Notes under the pieces: generated by a model
Told to the model about the DNA's origin: nothing
The model's database searches: none
What the model saw: the letters and a program-made list of their open reading frames with translations, nothing else
Shown: one piece after another, positions 1 through 11,488 of the stretch
Numbering within the stretch: position 1 is the first letter of the stretch
Layout of the letters: every line of letters begins with the position of its first letter
Position numbers and translations under genes: made by a program
NCBI RefSeq assembly: GCF_026262505.1
Contig: NC_067204.1
Span: 14,402,522-14,466,521 of the forward strand
Reading direction: 5' to 3'
Length of the DNA stretch: 64,000 nt
Origin: Trichomonas vaginalis G3
Taxonomy: Eukaryota; Parabasalia; Trichomonadida; Trichomonadidae

Positions 1-3000
1 AATTTGTGCGGGAGATAAAGTAGCCGCGTAGTTGCTGAACTTAACAATATCAATGAAAATGATTGTAGCGGATGGAACAGTGAAATTGATGTCTGTTTCT
101 CCAGAGTTGAGTCTTGTAACAATATCTCTTGGAAGAATCTGGAAAAGCAATTTTTCTGATTGTGCTTTCGCTTGTTCCGCTGATTTTCTTTGATTGATAA
201 GTTCAGTTTCATCTCTCATGATAACCACGAAAGCCTTTGGTGTTGAAGATCCGCTATCACTTATTCCAATCAATGTTGCATGCACTGGCAAACACTGTTC
301 GTCATCTGTCAATCCCCTCAATGATTTCTCGTATGTCAAAGCGCATTGGCCGTTCTTCATCATTTCAATTTGCTTGTAGAGTTCTTCATTAAGGGATTCA
401 GTCAACACAGTATGCAATGGCTGGCCGAGTAATTGGTCTGGTGTGTAACCAAACAAAGAAGTTGTTGCGTTGTTTATCCAATCGATATTCAAATTCTTGT
501 TGACGAAAATTACAGAGTCAGGAGATGAATAAACAACTGATTTTGCAGGAGCCATAGTTTCAGTCTTCTTCTGAGAATCCTTATGTGTTATATAGTTCAT
601 CAATGTCTGTGATGATGACAATCCAAGTGGCGGAATTCTCAACAAAACTTGGATGCAGCCTCTATAAGAAATATCTATTTCATCGAAAACTCTCCACATA
701 ACAATTGTTATAATAACAGCAATAACAAACGTTGAAATGCAAATCAATGCAATATGTACTCTGAAATCTTTAATTGTTAATCTTGCAATTTTATAGATTT
801 CATTCGTAGACTTCCATACTCTATCAACAATATGAGAATTAACAATATGAAATGCATTAGCAATTGCTCCATCTCTTTCAAAGATTGTTGCGTTTGGAGC
901 ACTGTTTGCGAGATTCAAATATGCATAGAGTTTAGTGATTGCGCCATCCAATGAATAGCATTTGTAATCATTGTGATCTTTGCCTTCGAAACCATCTTCG
1001 ATACATGTTTCTTTAATATTATATTCATCAAGTTTTTCAGAAATACCAACACAACCTCTTGAATTGTTGCTGCCTCTAAGGAGATAGTTATTATCTCTTG
1101 TAACAGCAGTCATGAATCTATTTGCCATGTATAAGAAGAAATCACTTCCCATGGCCATCTCAGGAAATCCATGTCTCATACCAATAACTAATGTAGAAAA
1201 TACAACAGCTTGAAGAGAATTATATGATCTTGTGATAGAATAATATGCCCAATAGTTATATTCCTTGAATGCTGCATTCTTTGATTGGCAAAGTGCAGGA
1301 ACAAAAATAAATAACAAAGCAGAAATAATTGGTAAAGCACAAACTAAATAAAGAATATAAATCTTAATTGTATGTGATTTCATTGTCTCTTTGATCATGT
1401 TATCTTCATCTTCTGATCTTGTTAATGACTTTGAAGCAACTTCTCTGATTTGTTGGTTCAAATTACGTAATAAACTATGAATATACTTCAGTTCTTTGAT
1501 ATTAAGGAACAAATAGATATAAAGAATAGGAACAGCTAATAAAAAGTAAGCTGAAGGGACAATTGTCATCATTAATAAATTCAATTTGTTGTCTTCGAGT
1601 TCTAAACCATGGATAAGGCCTAAAACTCTTGTACCCATATTGAGAAATGCAACAGCTTGTTCGTGTGCGTTAGAAAGTACTTCGCATGGTCTTGAATCTT
1701 GGTCAACAGGGACAGTGTTGTCATCTGCATGCATTTCACGAAGGGATGTGAGAATCCTGATGTAAATGTCCTTAAGTGACTCGTTTTTGGTGTCATTGTA
1801 CATATCATATAATTTGCAAACGTGTGCTGGGACCAAATCAGAGATCATTTCACGGTAAGCAGTAATATCAAGGTTCTGCTGTGCCATTTCCATGATATCT
1901 TGCATTGATCCGGTGAGATTGTCCGTACAACCGTCGGAATATCTTGCAACTTCTGAATCTCTTTGGGCAAGGTTGATTTCGGTTGGCAGACCCTGAATAG
2001 CCTTTATTTGGTCGTACATATCGTTCGGAATTTGGCCGATCTCTTTGAATAATGTGAAGACAGAAGAAGCGAGGGTTGAATCGAAGTTATATTTGATCGT
2101 GTTGAGGCTGATGAGTCTGTGAATGGAATCATAGCGCCTGTCAAACTTATTGAAGTAGAAAATGAAATAAAATACAGAAATAAAAGTGACTAAAAAGAGA
2201 TTCCAGAGAATAGATACATGTAGATGTTTGTTATATTTGAGTTTCCTGGTCTGTATGCTATTCTGGAATTCGAGTCGGAGCCTGTAATATGTAAATAAAT
2301 TACGAGCCAAAGATTCTTCGATTTCATGGTCCAAGACGCCATCGATAGTTCCAGAAGACATATCTGTCATCCTTCCACGGGATCCGGAGTTAGTCGTACT
2401 GGAAGATTTGTCTGGGTCGGTACTTTCTTGGATGAAATCGCCTTTTACACTCATAACATTCTTCTTGAGGTATTCTGGATATGCTCTGATTAAAGATCTG
2501 AAGGAATTGTCAATGGCAAAGTTCTTTCCTTGTTCAATTAATTCGGCTCTGTGCTTGATTTTAACGCCTTCCTTATAATCCATGGCGCCCTCGATCAAGA
2601 AATGGGAATAGTTCTCACAGATCCTTACGTTATTTGGCCATCTTTCCATTGCTTCTGCATATAAATCTCTGATGTTCTTTGTTCTCTTCTGTATATTAAA
2701 GAAAAAGCTCAAATCATCTGGTAACGTGATCCAAAACTTCTTCGCATCATCAATAACTGTATTTGACTTGTTACTGAGGTGCGTAATACTTTCGGCGATT
2801 TCAGAGTTGGCAGAACTCTGACGCAAGGCCTTGATATTGTTGATTTGGAACATAAGGAACCTTTCTGCCAGGGAAAGATCCATGGAACAAGCAATATTAA
2901 AGAATGTAGATAATAATCTTGATTCGCAAGGGAAGAAAGACAACATTTGAGTGATAAGTGACACCATATGTGGTGTTTTGTGGAATTCGCCTGTAAATTT

Positions 3001-4233
3001 CGACAAACTCCAGTTCAAGAATAATTGACAACGATTTGCGATGCCAACTCTCAAATATGTCTCGCATTTCATGGCAGAACGGTCTAATCCAAGCTTATGG
3101 AAGTGAACTCTCATCTTGTCATCCCTTAAAACGACCAAATTACTGTCAACTCTGTTATAAGGAATTGTAGTGTCTATTTCACCCATATCGTCTAACGCCT
3201 GGAATGAGAGTTTGTAACTGATGTTTTTGATCCTTTTCTTGAAAATGTAGTTCAAAACGAGAGTAATGATAATAACGGAGCCAATTGAGACACTTAGGAT
3301 TACGTAGTATCTGATTTGGATGCCGTACTGGTAGCAGAGTTTGAGGATAGTTGGAATGTTGATGGCAATGTAAAGAGATGCGAAAATTGCGTTCATGTGG
3401 ATATGAGAGAACGGGAAATGGAACAGGCGAATAACCATATAGATATTGAATACCATAGAGAGTACAATTAATATTGTCATGAAGTATTTCGGGAAGAAAT
3501 CAATGATATAAGAAATAATCAAAAAGACACTTGGAACAAGAGTCAACATGAAATGTGTTGAGCCACTCCAACATGTGAGAAGCGATGGTGGGATGTATGG
3601 CAACGTGGCTGAGAAATAAGATTGTAAATATGAAACAAAGATAAGAAAGAAGTAATATATAGTTGAAACAACTAGGAATACAACATGGTATGTCTTTGTT
3701 TCTTTAATTGTGTATTTCAAACATCCGCCGAGGAATAATGAAATTGGCATTAGTAGAAGAATAGGAATTATATCAAAACATGTTCTTGAAAGTGATAAGG
3801 CCCATTTGAAAAATCTTCTGGTATGATAGTACACTACTAATTGTAAGCCAATTGATCCAACTAACAATAAAACAAGAACAGAAAAGATTATAAGAGAAAT
3901 CTGGAGAGCTTCTTTGGCTTTTGATACTTTACTGATAAATGTGACTCTAAAAATCCATAAGCAAATGACGTCATCCCAAGAATTTGTTAATTGAAGAAAG
4001 GTGAAAGCAGGCCAGAGAGAAAAAGAAAAAATTTGAAGCATGATGATTACTAACGTGACCTGTTCCAAGAACACGGGAACAGTACCAACTTTCAGCATTT
4101 CATCAAAAACAGAGAATATTTTGTCAATGAATGAATGCTCACCATGAATAATCTTATTACGTGCATCAGCTGAAGTCCCGGAAGACATGGATCTTGAAAG
4201 CTGTACAGAGGCATAGCTTTCAGAGGCACGCAT
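1..4233 (-). CDS. membrane adenylate/guanylate cyclase with PAS domain (N-terminal part, cut by window edge)
   Basis: Reading the minus strand from the ATG at 4233 gives an open frame of 1411 codons to the window edge without a stop. The N-terminal third (about residues 45-310) has a run of hydrophobic segments, more follow near residues 690, 880, 970 and 1160, and between them lies a long soluble region. Near residues 1225-1345 a PAS-like segment is seen (SSPDSVIFVNKNLNIDWIN, then LFGYTPDQLLGQPL). The frame then enters the start of a class III nucleotide cyclase domain (ATIIFIDIVKFSNYA) that keeps the first metal-binding Asp of the FxDIVxF motif. Trichomonads have a large family of proteins with this order of parts; they are expected in the plasma membrane, making cAMP or cGMP. 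The rest of the catalytic domain lies beyond position 1, so activity and choice of ATP or GTP cannot be judged. Confidence 0.9.
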   Translation of the reverse strand, partial: MRASESYASVQLSRSMSSGTSADARNKIIHGEHSFIDKIFSVFDEMLKVGTVPVFLEQVTLVIIMLQIFSFSLWPAFTFLQLTNSWDDVICLWIFRVTFISKVSKAKEALQISLIIFSVLVLLLVGSIGLQLVVYYHTRRFFKWALSLSRTCFDIIPILLLMPISLFLGGCLKYTIKETKTYHVVFLVVSTIYYFFLIFVSYLQSYFSATLPYIPPSLLTCWSGSTHFMLTLVPSVFLIISYIIDFFPKYFMTILIVLSMVFNIYMVIRLFHFPFSHIHMNAIFASLYIAINIPTILKLCYQYGIQIRYYVILSVSIGSVIIITLVLNYIFKKRIKNISYKLSFQALDDMGEIDTTIPYNRVDSNLVVLRDDKMRVHFHKLGLDRSAMKCETYLRVGIANRCQLFLNWSLSKFTGEFHKTPHMVSLITQMLSFFPCESRLLSTFFNIACSMDLSLAERFLMFQINNIKALRQSSANSEIAESITHLSNKSNTVIDDAKKFWITLPDDLSFFFNIQKRTKNIRDLYAEAMERWPNNVRICENYSHFLIEGAMDYKEGVKIKHRAELIEQGKNFAIDNSFRSLIRAYPEYLKKNVMSVKGDFIQESTDPDKSSSTTNSGSRGRMTDMSSGTIDGVLDHEIEESLARNLFTYYRLRLEFQNSIQTRKLKYNKHLHVSILWNLFLVTFISVFYFIFYFNKFDRRYDSIHRLISLNTIKYNFDSTLASSVFTLFKEIGQIPNDMYDQIKAIQGLPTEINLAQRDSEVARYSDGCTDNLTGSMQDIMEMAQQNLDITAYREMISDLVPAHVCKLYDMYNDTKNESLKDIYIRILTSLREMHADDNTVPVDQDSRPCEVLSNAHEQAVAFLNMGTRVLGLIHGLELEDNKLNLLMMTIVPSAYFLLAVPILYIYLFLNIKELKYIHSLLRNLNQQIREVASKSLTRSEDEDNMIKETMKSHTIKIYILYLVCALPIISALLFIFVPALCQSKNAAFKEYNYWAYYSITRSYNSLQAVVFSTLVIGMRHGFPEMAMGSDFFLYMANRFMTAVTRDNNYLLRGSNNSRGCVGISEKLDEYNIKETCIEDGFEGKDHNDYKCYSLDGAITKLYAYLNLANSAPNATIFERDGAIANAFHIVNSHIVDRVWKSTNEIYKIARLTIKDFRVHIALICISTFVIAVIITIVMWRVFDEIDISYRGCIQVLLRIPPLGLSSSQTLMNYITHKDSQKKTETMAPAKSVVYSSPDSVIFVNKNLNIDWINNATTSLFGYTPDQLLGQPLHTVLTESLNEELYKQIEMMKNGQCALTYEKSLRGLTDDEQCLPVHATLIGISDSGSSTPKAFVVIMRDETELINQRKSAEQAKAQSEKLLFQILPRDIVTRLNSGETDINFTVPSATIIFIDIVKFSNYAATLSPAQI

Positions 4234-5845
4234 TTTAGATTTGAATAATATTGAAAAAAATTTCAGGCCGATAACAAAATAACGGGAATAATATTTTTTA
4301 GTATATGGTTTTTATGTGATTTTGGAATTTCGAACAAAATTTGAGGGCAGATAAGTGATACAAATTTATTATTAAAAAGAAATATTTATTTATATAGACT
4401 ATCTTCAGTTTCAAGAATATGATACGTTTTAAATTATATTTGATTCAATTTTTGTGAGATGATTCAAAAATTGATTTTACGCTAATTCAAAATGAATTTA
4501 ATTAATAATATGGATATTATATAGAAGATTCATTTTGAAAAAAACTATGAAGATGGGGAAAAGATTTAAAATGAAAATAACGGTCATTTTGACATCAATC
4601 ATAAGATTTAAAATGTTTAATTTAGGATACAAAATAGGTGAAGATGATACGATATCTTAAATAAAATAACGTATATTAATTGTAAAGGTTCGTGGATGAT
4701 TTTGAGACCACTTGTTGGGTCCTTATTTTCATATCATTTGTTTGCAACAATAAATTCTTGAAATTAATTGTTGAAATTCAAAGAACCTAAATTTCTTATA
4801 TTTGTGTTAATTAACTTATTATCGATATTAAATATTTATAAAATTCAATTGAATAAATAATGATTCAGAATTGATTTGAAATTTCATAACGAACCTTCTT
4901 AAACACTAAATTCCGTTAAAATCGGTATAATGTTGTTTGTTATCCATTCCTTAGTCATCGGTATGCATTATTGTTCAATTCATCACAAACAATTGATAAA
5001 AAGCACTGTATGAGGGTGTGTTTATAGAATCAATAATAAATTATTAATTAGTTAAAATCTTAAATATAAAACCGATATTTTTACCGGCTTCTCAATTTTG
5101 GCAGTATTTTTTTCAATGTTCATTCAAATTCTCGTTCGCTTGGATAATTAAATGCCTTATAATACTCTAGCATTTGGTATCTAAAATATACAAAATCTTA
5201 AGCTTTAATGAGAGTATTTTCCAGAACAATTAATAAGATTTTGATGTTTGTTCGTATTTCTTGCCAGAGACTGTAAAGTATTCAATTTTGATTTTTTTAT
5301 GTCCCGATTCCAATGACTTCCAAATTTGATCATCCCACAAATTTGATATATATGATCTGGATATTGCTTAAGTGGGATAATGATCCCAAATAAAATCGAA
5401 GATAGGGAAAATTCACAGACATTTGTGCTGAAATAATCTTTAGTAAAGCATATAACTCTTATATTCATAGTCACAGTGCTCGATATATCCATTCCTAAAA
5501 TATAAATTCTATAATTTTAAATTTTTATTAAAAATTAATGGAATTTATAGAGTAATTGTAAATACTTTGAATTTTTAGCTTCTTATTAACGAAAATTTAT
5601 TAGAACAAATGAATATGGCTTCGTATTTTTTCATGATTGTAAATTTGAAATTAAATGGCCATTCGTTGATCACCTAAGCATATCTCATTTACTATCAAAT
5701 CGATGCGAATTTATGTCTTTGGTTAGTGTATGTTTGTTGTTGCAGCATTTATATATCCGTAAGTCTTTACAATTTCATTCAAAATTTGTGAAAATACGGA
5801 ATTAATAATGCAAAATGAAACAATGGACATGTGATATGAAAAGAA
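4234..5845. other. A+T-rich intergenic region, no gene recognised
   Basis: This 1.6-kb gap between the cyclase and POP5, which point away from each other, is A+T rich. A 95-codon open frame on the minus strand (5205-5492) has no recognisable domain, and I do not call it. I see no clear repeat or RNA gene. Confidence 0.5.
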
Positions 5846-6202
5846 ATGGTACGAGTTAAACATCGATATATCATTTTCAAAATAATTCCAGAAGACCTTA
5901 ATGCTGCAGATTTCGGTGATGGTTACAGTATTCCAAAGAGTTTAGCGAAACCATTTATTGATATGTTCGGAGATTTTGGAGCTGGAAACGTTCTAACTTC
6001 TGTTAATTTAGTTGTATGGCAACCAGAAAAATTTACAGGTGTTTTAAGAGTAGCTCGTGATTGGGCAACAAACTACGTAAAAATGTTAGACACAATCAAA
6101 GATATCAAGGGAATTAAAGCAGACATAAAAGTCCCTCATATTTCAGGAACAATTGATCAAGCCCAAAGATGGATTGCAAATAACCAAGAATCTTTGAATT
6201 GA
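5846..6202 (+). CDS. POP5: RNase P/MRP subunit POP5
   Basis: This 118-residue protein opens with MVRVKHRYIIFKI, the characteristic start of the eukaryotic/archaeal Pop5 family (human MVRFKHRYLL). The rest fits the fold: an internal GDFGAGNVLTSVNLVVW strand matches the family GxFGaa segment, and SGTIDQAQRWI near the C-terminus matches the GGTIrtCqkfl motif. Pop5 is a protein subunit of RNase P and RNase MRP, which act in the nucleus/nucleolus on pre-tRNA 5' ends and pre-rRNA. The length is close to minimal for the family; it lacks the acidic C-terminal tail of animal POP5. The stop is TGA, showing that TGA is an ordinary terminator here. It stands alone, with transposon-rich DNA downstream. 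Confidence 0.88.
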   Translation: MVRVKHRYIIFKIIPEDLNAADFGDGYSIPKSLAKPFIDMFGDFGAGNVLTSVNLVVWQPEKFTGVLRVARDWATNYVKMLDTIKDIKGIKADIKVPHISGTIDQAQRWIANNQESLN

Positions 6203-6948
6203 AATTTTCCATGAAATATTATCGACATTACTTTAATTTATGAAATGGAATGTTGACAACTCTCAACATTACATTCTCATTCGACTTTTTGACTCAAAAA
6301 TTGATTCCAAAACGTTTTAAATGTTGAATACGATTTTATACTTCTTAGATTACATTTATATTAATTTGTGTATACCTCCTATTGTTGCAGCGACCCCATA
6401 AACCCGTATTCCAAAAATATTTCGGATTTCAAACATATACATTTTGACTGGGAGATCCTTAACTCAAATTTACGCCATAGTCACTACATTTATGCTAATA
6501 TAGCATGTTTTCATTCATCTATTTACTTGTTGTTGTTGAAATAAAACCATTATTATTTTACTATCTTAAACTAAGAATTTTGTTATGGGAATAATATTGT
6601 AACAATAATCACAACTTTAAATTAACTCCGAAATGGATGTTTATCAATTATGATATCAAAATCAAAAATTAGATCTTTTTTTATGAGTAAAAACGAGGTA
6701 AATCGATCAATTTACTAATTATACAGTACTTTTATTTTCCAAAATTTTTTTGAAATTGATTTTTTGATGATAAAAATGAAATTTTTTATTTTGATTTTTA
6801 AATTTTTGAATATTTTTTGGAATTTTGAACGAATCAATTAGGCCGAATAAGTTATGTAATTGCGTTATATCTCTCATAAGGTGATGAATTAAAGGTGGGT
6901 CGACATTTTCGCAAAATGATTTCACCAATTCAAATGTTATTCTTTATT
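6203..6948. repeat. intergenic DNA with a diverged dispersed repeat (about 6480-6930)
   Basis: The stretch from about 6480 to 6930 aligns in the same orientation with about 41166-41600, which lies inside the transposon at 39.3-42.7 kb. Shared landmarks include TATGATATCAAAATCAAAAA, a following TATGAGTAAAAACGA, then TTGGAATTTTGA and AAGGTGATGAAT in the same order, with many substitutions. A shorter stretch at about 36000-36180 resembles the middle part. I read it as an old dispersed repeat, perhaps the remains of a related transposon. No gene is seen. Confidence 0.6.
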
Positions 6949-8802
6949 GGGGGCGTGTATCATAATAAAAATTTTTCGAAAAATAGGGGGTGTTAGTATA
7001 CTCAACCCCCTCATTAATTATCGTTCCTAAAGGAATAGGAACAGAGGCCTTTTTTCAGGTAACCTTTAAGAAGTTTCCGAAAGAGTTTATGCTCATATAA
7101 CCTCATTTCCAGGTAAATAGGGGGTATTGTTCTACTAAAAGTTTAGTTGCATACTGGCCTCATTTCCTAAGAAACTTAATCAAGAGGCTATCTCAATAAG
7201 CCTTGACTAACAGGAATAGGATAAAGGAATATGCAATACTGAACTACCGTAATCTTAAAGCAATAACCGATAGACGCAAGCTCATCACTACTTGTTTGGT
7301 TGTTCAACGAATCTTTTTATATCATAGTACACCACGCGTATCTCATACCTCCATCCAATAGATGATTTACTCATAATTACATTTAAAACCCAAAAGTCGA
7401 CATTTTTTTTTGAAAATATTATTCAGATTCAACGAAAACTTTCATTCATGATACATCTATATAAAATCTTCCAAGATATAATTACTTATATTCACAAAAA
7501 ATATCATTCTTTTTCTATATTTTGAACAAATTTATGCAACCATCATGATTTTCGTCCAGGAATCAAGTCTCATACCTCTATGTATATATGAAATCATATT
7601 TTTCCGTAGAATGCTACATTTTTATATTTTTTCCTAAATTTTAATTTTTTACTTCTTTTTAATTTCCTTTTATTAATAGCACACTATCTTCCAAGATGGA
7701 TTTTCAATTTTTGCATCACAACTACATTGCTACATATTTTTTGCATAATAATTCTTATCCTTTTTTAAAATCCACTAGGCTAGTGCTCACATTAGTTTTA
7801 TATATTTGAAAATACTTATAGCTTCTTAAATTCGCAATTGAATCTTATCTTTTGTCTGGTTATTCTCCAAATACAATTCAAAATACTCTTTGAATATTCT
7901 GATAAGCCATTCTCAGCTTACACATAGTAAACCAAATTCGACCACAATCATCTTTCAATATTTATGGTAATACTTGAATTTTTATCTCATGAAACAAACT
8001 TTATTATGAAAGGCATATTTCAGATTTAAATTCACATCAAACTAATGAAAAATGTATCTTATTGACAAATCCAGACTTCAAGATATTTCATGAAATTTGA
8101 TTTCCTTCAAAAATTAGAATAACTATTTCAAATCAAACAAGCAAAATCATAAAGTAACAATATTGGTTTATTTGGCTCTGAAAATAATTGCAAATATTGA
8201 TTAAATAACCAATTTAATATATTATTTTTCGAGCAAAGAGAATATTATTCAAGAAAATTAATAAATTCGACATCTACTATTAATTTTCACATATTTTTGA
8301 ATGTATTATCTCAACGCAACAATACTATTGGATAAAAAAATCGGTATGTAATGGTTTTATTTGAAAAGCGTATGGGTATTGTTTAAGATAATGTATATAA
8401 AATAAACGAAGTTACTTATAATGATGCTTGAACGAAAGAATAATGCTGCATTAAAGCAGGTAGGTCAAAGAACCTAAAAGCATGTTTCGGTAATATTGAT
8501 TACTTATTCCACAAGAGTGATGGTAAATCCTATTCCTGTTAGTCAAGGCTTATTGAGATAGCCTCTTGATTAAGTTTCTTAGGAAATGAGGCCAGTATGC
8601 AACTAAACTTTTAGTAGAACAATACCCCCTATTTACCTGGAAATGAGGTTATATGAGCATAAACTCTTTCGGAAACTTCTTAAAGGTTACCTGAAAAAAG
8701 GCCTCTGTTCCTATTCCTTTAGGAACGATAATTAATGAGGGGGTTGAGTATACTAACACCCCCTATTTTTCGAAAAATTTTTATTATGACGCTCGCCCCC
8801 AT
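6949..8802. mobile_element. 1.85-kb non-autonomous element with about 275-bp terminal inverted repeats
   Basis: Positions 6949-7222 and 8527-8802 are inverted copies of each other, differing only by four bases near the tips (GGGGGCGTGTA against GGGGGCGAGCG) and a two-base change in the length of a G run. The tips read GGGGGCG...CGCCCCC. The 1.3 kb between the repeats has no long open frame, so the element cannot move on its own. Both repeats carry a small subterminal palindrome of G and C runs around AGTATACT. A 3-bp ATT follows and precedes the tips, but no longer target duplication is clear, so the superfamily is not assigned. The near identity of the arms suggests a fairly recent insertion or arm conversion. 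Confidence 0.85.
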
Positions 8803-9002
8803 TTTTAGCATTGTTAACAGCGTCTAACTACAATTTTCGATTGTTGTAAACAGAAATTCATCAAAAGTGACACCTCAGAAAAGCTAAAATATTGAATTTT
8901 TGGAACTTTTGATAGAGCACGTTTTAAAATATTAATTAAAGTAAATGTATATTTTGTAAAGATTCTTTTTAATAAAAAAATAAAATTTTGAAGAAGAACA
9001 CA

Positions 9003-9924
9003 AAATCTTCTGAAAAATAATATCACATAAACTCATATTATTTTCTAATATATAACTATTTTATATAAAAATCAAATTCAATGATCTTAAAAGCGAAGGA
9101 TAAACCTCAAAATTTACGAATATAATGAGTGGGAATATAATGCTTATCTATCATAAAACCATATGAAATATCAATTTTTGCTTTACGCCTAATTTTTGAC
9201 GACAATTAGCAAAAAATGTTAAATGTTAACACTCAGTCCATTTGAATATGAAAAATAAAATTGACTTTGATTAAATGTTTTTATTTATCATGCAATTCTT
9301 CTTGCGACCAAAGATTTGAATAAAAGTTCAAAAAATAAGATAGCTTAAAAAATAATATACGGTAGTGTTTACTAATAGATGAATAGTATATAAATTCCAT
9401 TAAAATGGATTTGATCCAAAAAAATATAAATCAAAAATAATTGTTATAATTTAAATGAAGAAGTAATTTAAAACGATTTTATTTATGATCAAATTTTATA
9501 TATTTTTTTGGATCAAATCCATTTTAATAGAATTTATATACTATTCATCTATTAGTAAACACTACCGTATATTATTTTTTAAGCTATCTTATTTTTTGAA
9601 CTTTTATTCAAATCTTTGGTCGCAAGAAGAATTGCATGATAAATAAAAACATTTAATCAAAGTCAATTTTATTTTTCATATTCAAATGGACTGAGTGTTA
9701 ACATTTAACATTTTTTGCTAATTGTCGTCAAAAATTAGGCGTAAAGCAAAAATTGATATTTCATATGGTTTTATGATAGATAAGCATTATATTCCCACTC
9801 ATTATATTCGTAAATTTTGAGGTTTATCCTTCGCTTTTAAGATCATTGAATTTGATTTTTATATAAAATAGTTATATATTAGAAAATAATATGAGTTTAT
9901 GTGATATTATTTTTCAGAAGATTT
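9003..9924. repeat. 922-bp near-perfect palindrome (426-bp arms, 70-bp spacer)
   Basis: The arm 9003-9428 is the reverse complement of 9499-9924 over its whole 426-bp length, with a single mismatch seen (ATTCCATTAA against ATTCTATTAA near the inner end). The 70-bp spacer 9429-9498 is A+T rich. No open frame or clear target duplication is seen. An outer 30-bp stretch (about 8846-8875, containing AGAAATTCATCAAAAGTGAC) also recurs inverted at about 10056-10085. The near identity indicates a recent inverted duplication, gene conversion between arms, or a foldback element. The palindrome lies directly upstream of DBR1. Confidence 0.9.
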
Positions 9925-10149
9925 CATTCTATATGCCTATGAAAAGTACTCTCAAAACTAACTTTTTCCTAATTATAATTAAATCTAGAATATTGTATTA
10001 TGCTTAGTATTATTTCATTTTTCTCATTCAATTTAGAATTTACAAATGTCAAAAAATTGAGAGCTGTCACTTTTGATGAATTTCTGTTTATTACACGATC
10101 ATATTTTGAAAATTTAGTCAAAGATTTTATTTAGGCAAAAATCATTTGT

Positions 10150-11172
10150 ATGAAAGTCTTTGTAACAGGCTGTCTTCATGGTGAATGGGATAAGCTCATT
10201 GATACGGTTAATGCCCTGATCGAAGATGGTAATAAAATTGAGCTGATTTTGGTAACAGGTGATTGCGAAACATTCCGTAATGAAGAGGATATGAAATCAT
10301 TTACTGCACCACAAAAGTATCATATATTAGGATCATTTTATAAGATTTATAATGGTGAAAGGTCATTGCCTTGTTTAACAATAATTATTGGTGGCAATCA
10401 TGAAGCATCAGATTTATTCCATCAACTCCCATTCGGTGGATGGGTTGCTCCAAACTGTTTTTATATAGGTCGTGCTGCTCATGTCATTGTTGGCGATATT
10501 TTAATTTCAGGAATAAGTGGATTGTATAAAGAATCTAACTATTATGATCCAGTTAATGAAGAATTCCCACTCAGAAAAATTGGAGATATGCATTCAGCAT
10601 ATGCTTTTCGTGCTTTCTCAGATTTCCAACTCTTTGGTCTTAAAACAACTCAAATTATGCTTTCTCATGATTGGCCATCAAAAATTCCATTGAAATTTGG
10701 AGGAAAATACCTTCAAAACAGAAGGCCAGATTTAATTGAATCAGATAAAAAAAATCTCTTTGGATTGCCAATGGGTTTGAAGCTTATAGATCATCTCAAA
10801 CCATCCACTTGGTTTGCATCTCATCATCATATTGTTTTCCGTGCTCAAATTAATCAAAATACGAATTTCCTTGCTCTTCCAAAACCAACGCGCAATGATT
10901 GGTTTATAGTTGCTGATGTGGATGGGAAACTCGGTCCTTTGAAATATAGCGGAAGATGGATCCAAATTCTTAAATCTACAGGAAAATTCATGGAAAATCC
11001 TTCACTTCTCAAGGAAGACTGGACAAAGCTATGGGCAGATATTGGAGAGCTTCCAGAAATAGACCCTGTAGAACCAGAGCCATATAATGCAAATCCTGTA
11101 CAAACAACTATCGATTTTTGCAAGAAGCATGAAATTTATTGTCCAAATCCAGAAATAAGACCTCTTATATAA
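10150..11172 (+). CDS. DBR1: RNA lariat debranching enzyme
   Basis: Dbr1 hydrolyses the 2'-5' branch of excised intron lariats in the nucleus. The 340-residue product has the complete metallophosphoesterase set of that family: GCLHGEWDK (C8, H10), GDCETFRN (D38), GGNHEA (N83, H84), LSHDWP (H173) and WFASHHH (H225, H227). Diagnostic Dbr1 segments PFGGWVAPNCFYIG and ISGISGLYK are also present. The Cys at position 8 is the usual first metal-site residue of Dbr1. Length is normal for protist forms, which lack the long animal C-terminal tail. The ATG follows TCATTT by a few bases, fitting a trichomonad initiator, and a TGTCACTTTT box lies at 10065-10074. Its presence implies spliceosomal introns in this genome, though none is needed in this window. 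Confidence 0.93.
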   Translation: MKVFVTGCLHGEWDKLIDTVNALIEDGNKIELILVTGDCETFRNEEDMKSFTAPQKYHILGSFYKIYNGERSLPCLTIIIGGNHEASDLFHQLPFGGWVAPNCFYIGRAAHVIVGDILISGISGLYKESNYYDPVNEEFPLRKIGDMHSAYAFRAFSDFQLFGLKTTQIMLSHDWPSKIPLKFGGKYLQNRRPDLIESDKKNLFGLPMGLKLIDHLKPSTWFASHHHIVFRAQINQNTNFLALPKPTRNDWFIVADVDGKLGPLKYSGRWIQILKSTGKFMENPSLLKEDWTKLWADIGELPEIDPVEPEPYNANPVQTTIDFCKKHEIYCPNPEIRPLI

Positions 11173-11488
11173 GTAAAAAATAATTAGTATTGATATCTTT
11201 AGATTGAAAAATCAAGTGGCCGTTTTTAATACAATTTTCAATCCTCTGTGTAAACTTTTCAATTCTCTTGGATAATTGAACGCTTAGGCCATCATGAAAA
11301 AAAAAATAAATAATATCTTCAATCTGTAAAATTAGTACCTAAGGCATTATAAACTAATCTATGAATGGAAAAATTCACGTTTAACATTAAGTTTGTTATT
11401 TTCGTGGTAAAATCTTTGAAAATAAAATTTAATTTTTGAATTTATCTAACAATAGATTTATAAATAAAACGAAACAATATTAAATAGA
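11173..11488. other. short intergenic region between convergent genes
   Basis: About 316 bp between the 3' ends of DBR1 and the Sfi1-like gene. It is A+T rich with no gene or repeat that I can support. Confidence 0.5.

Noticed and set aside
5205-5492. 95-codon open frame on the minus strand
   Set aside because: No domain, no promoter box and coding character not better than surrounding A+T-rich spacer.
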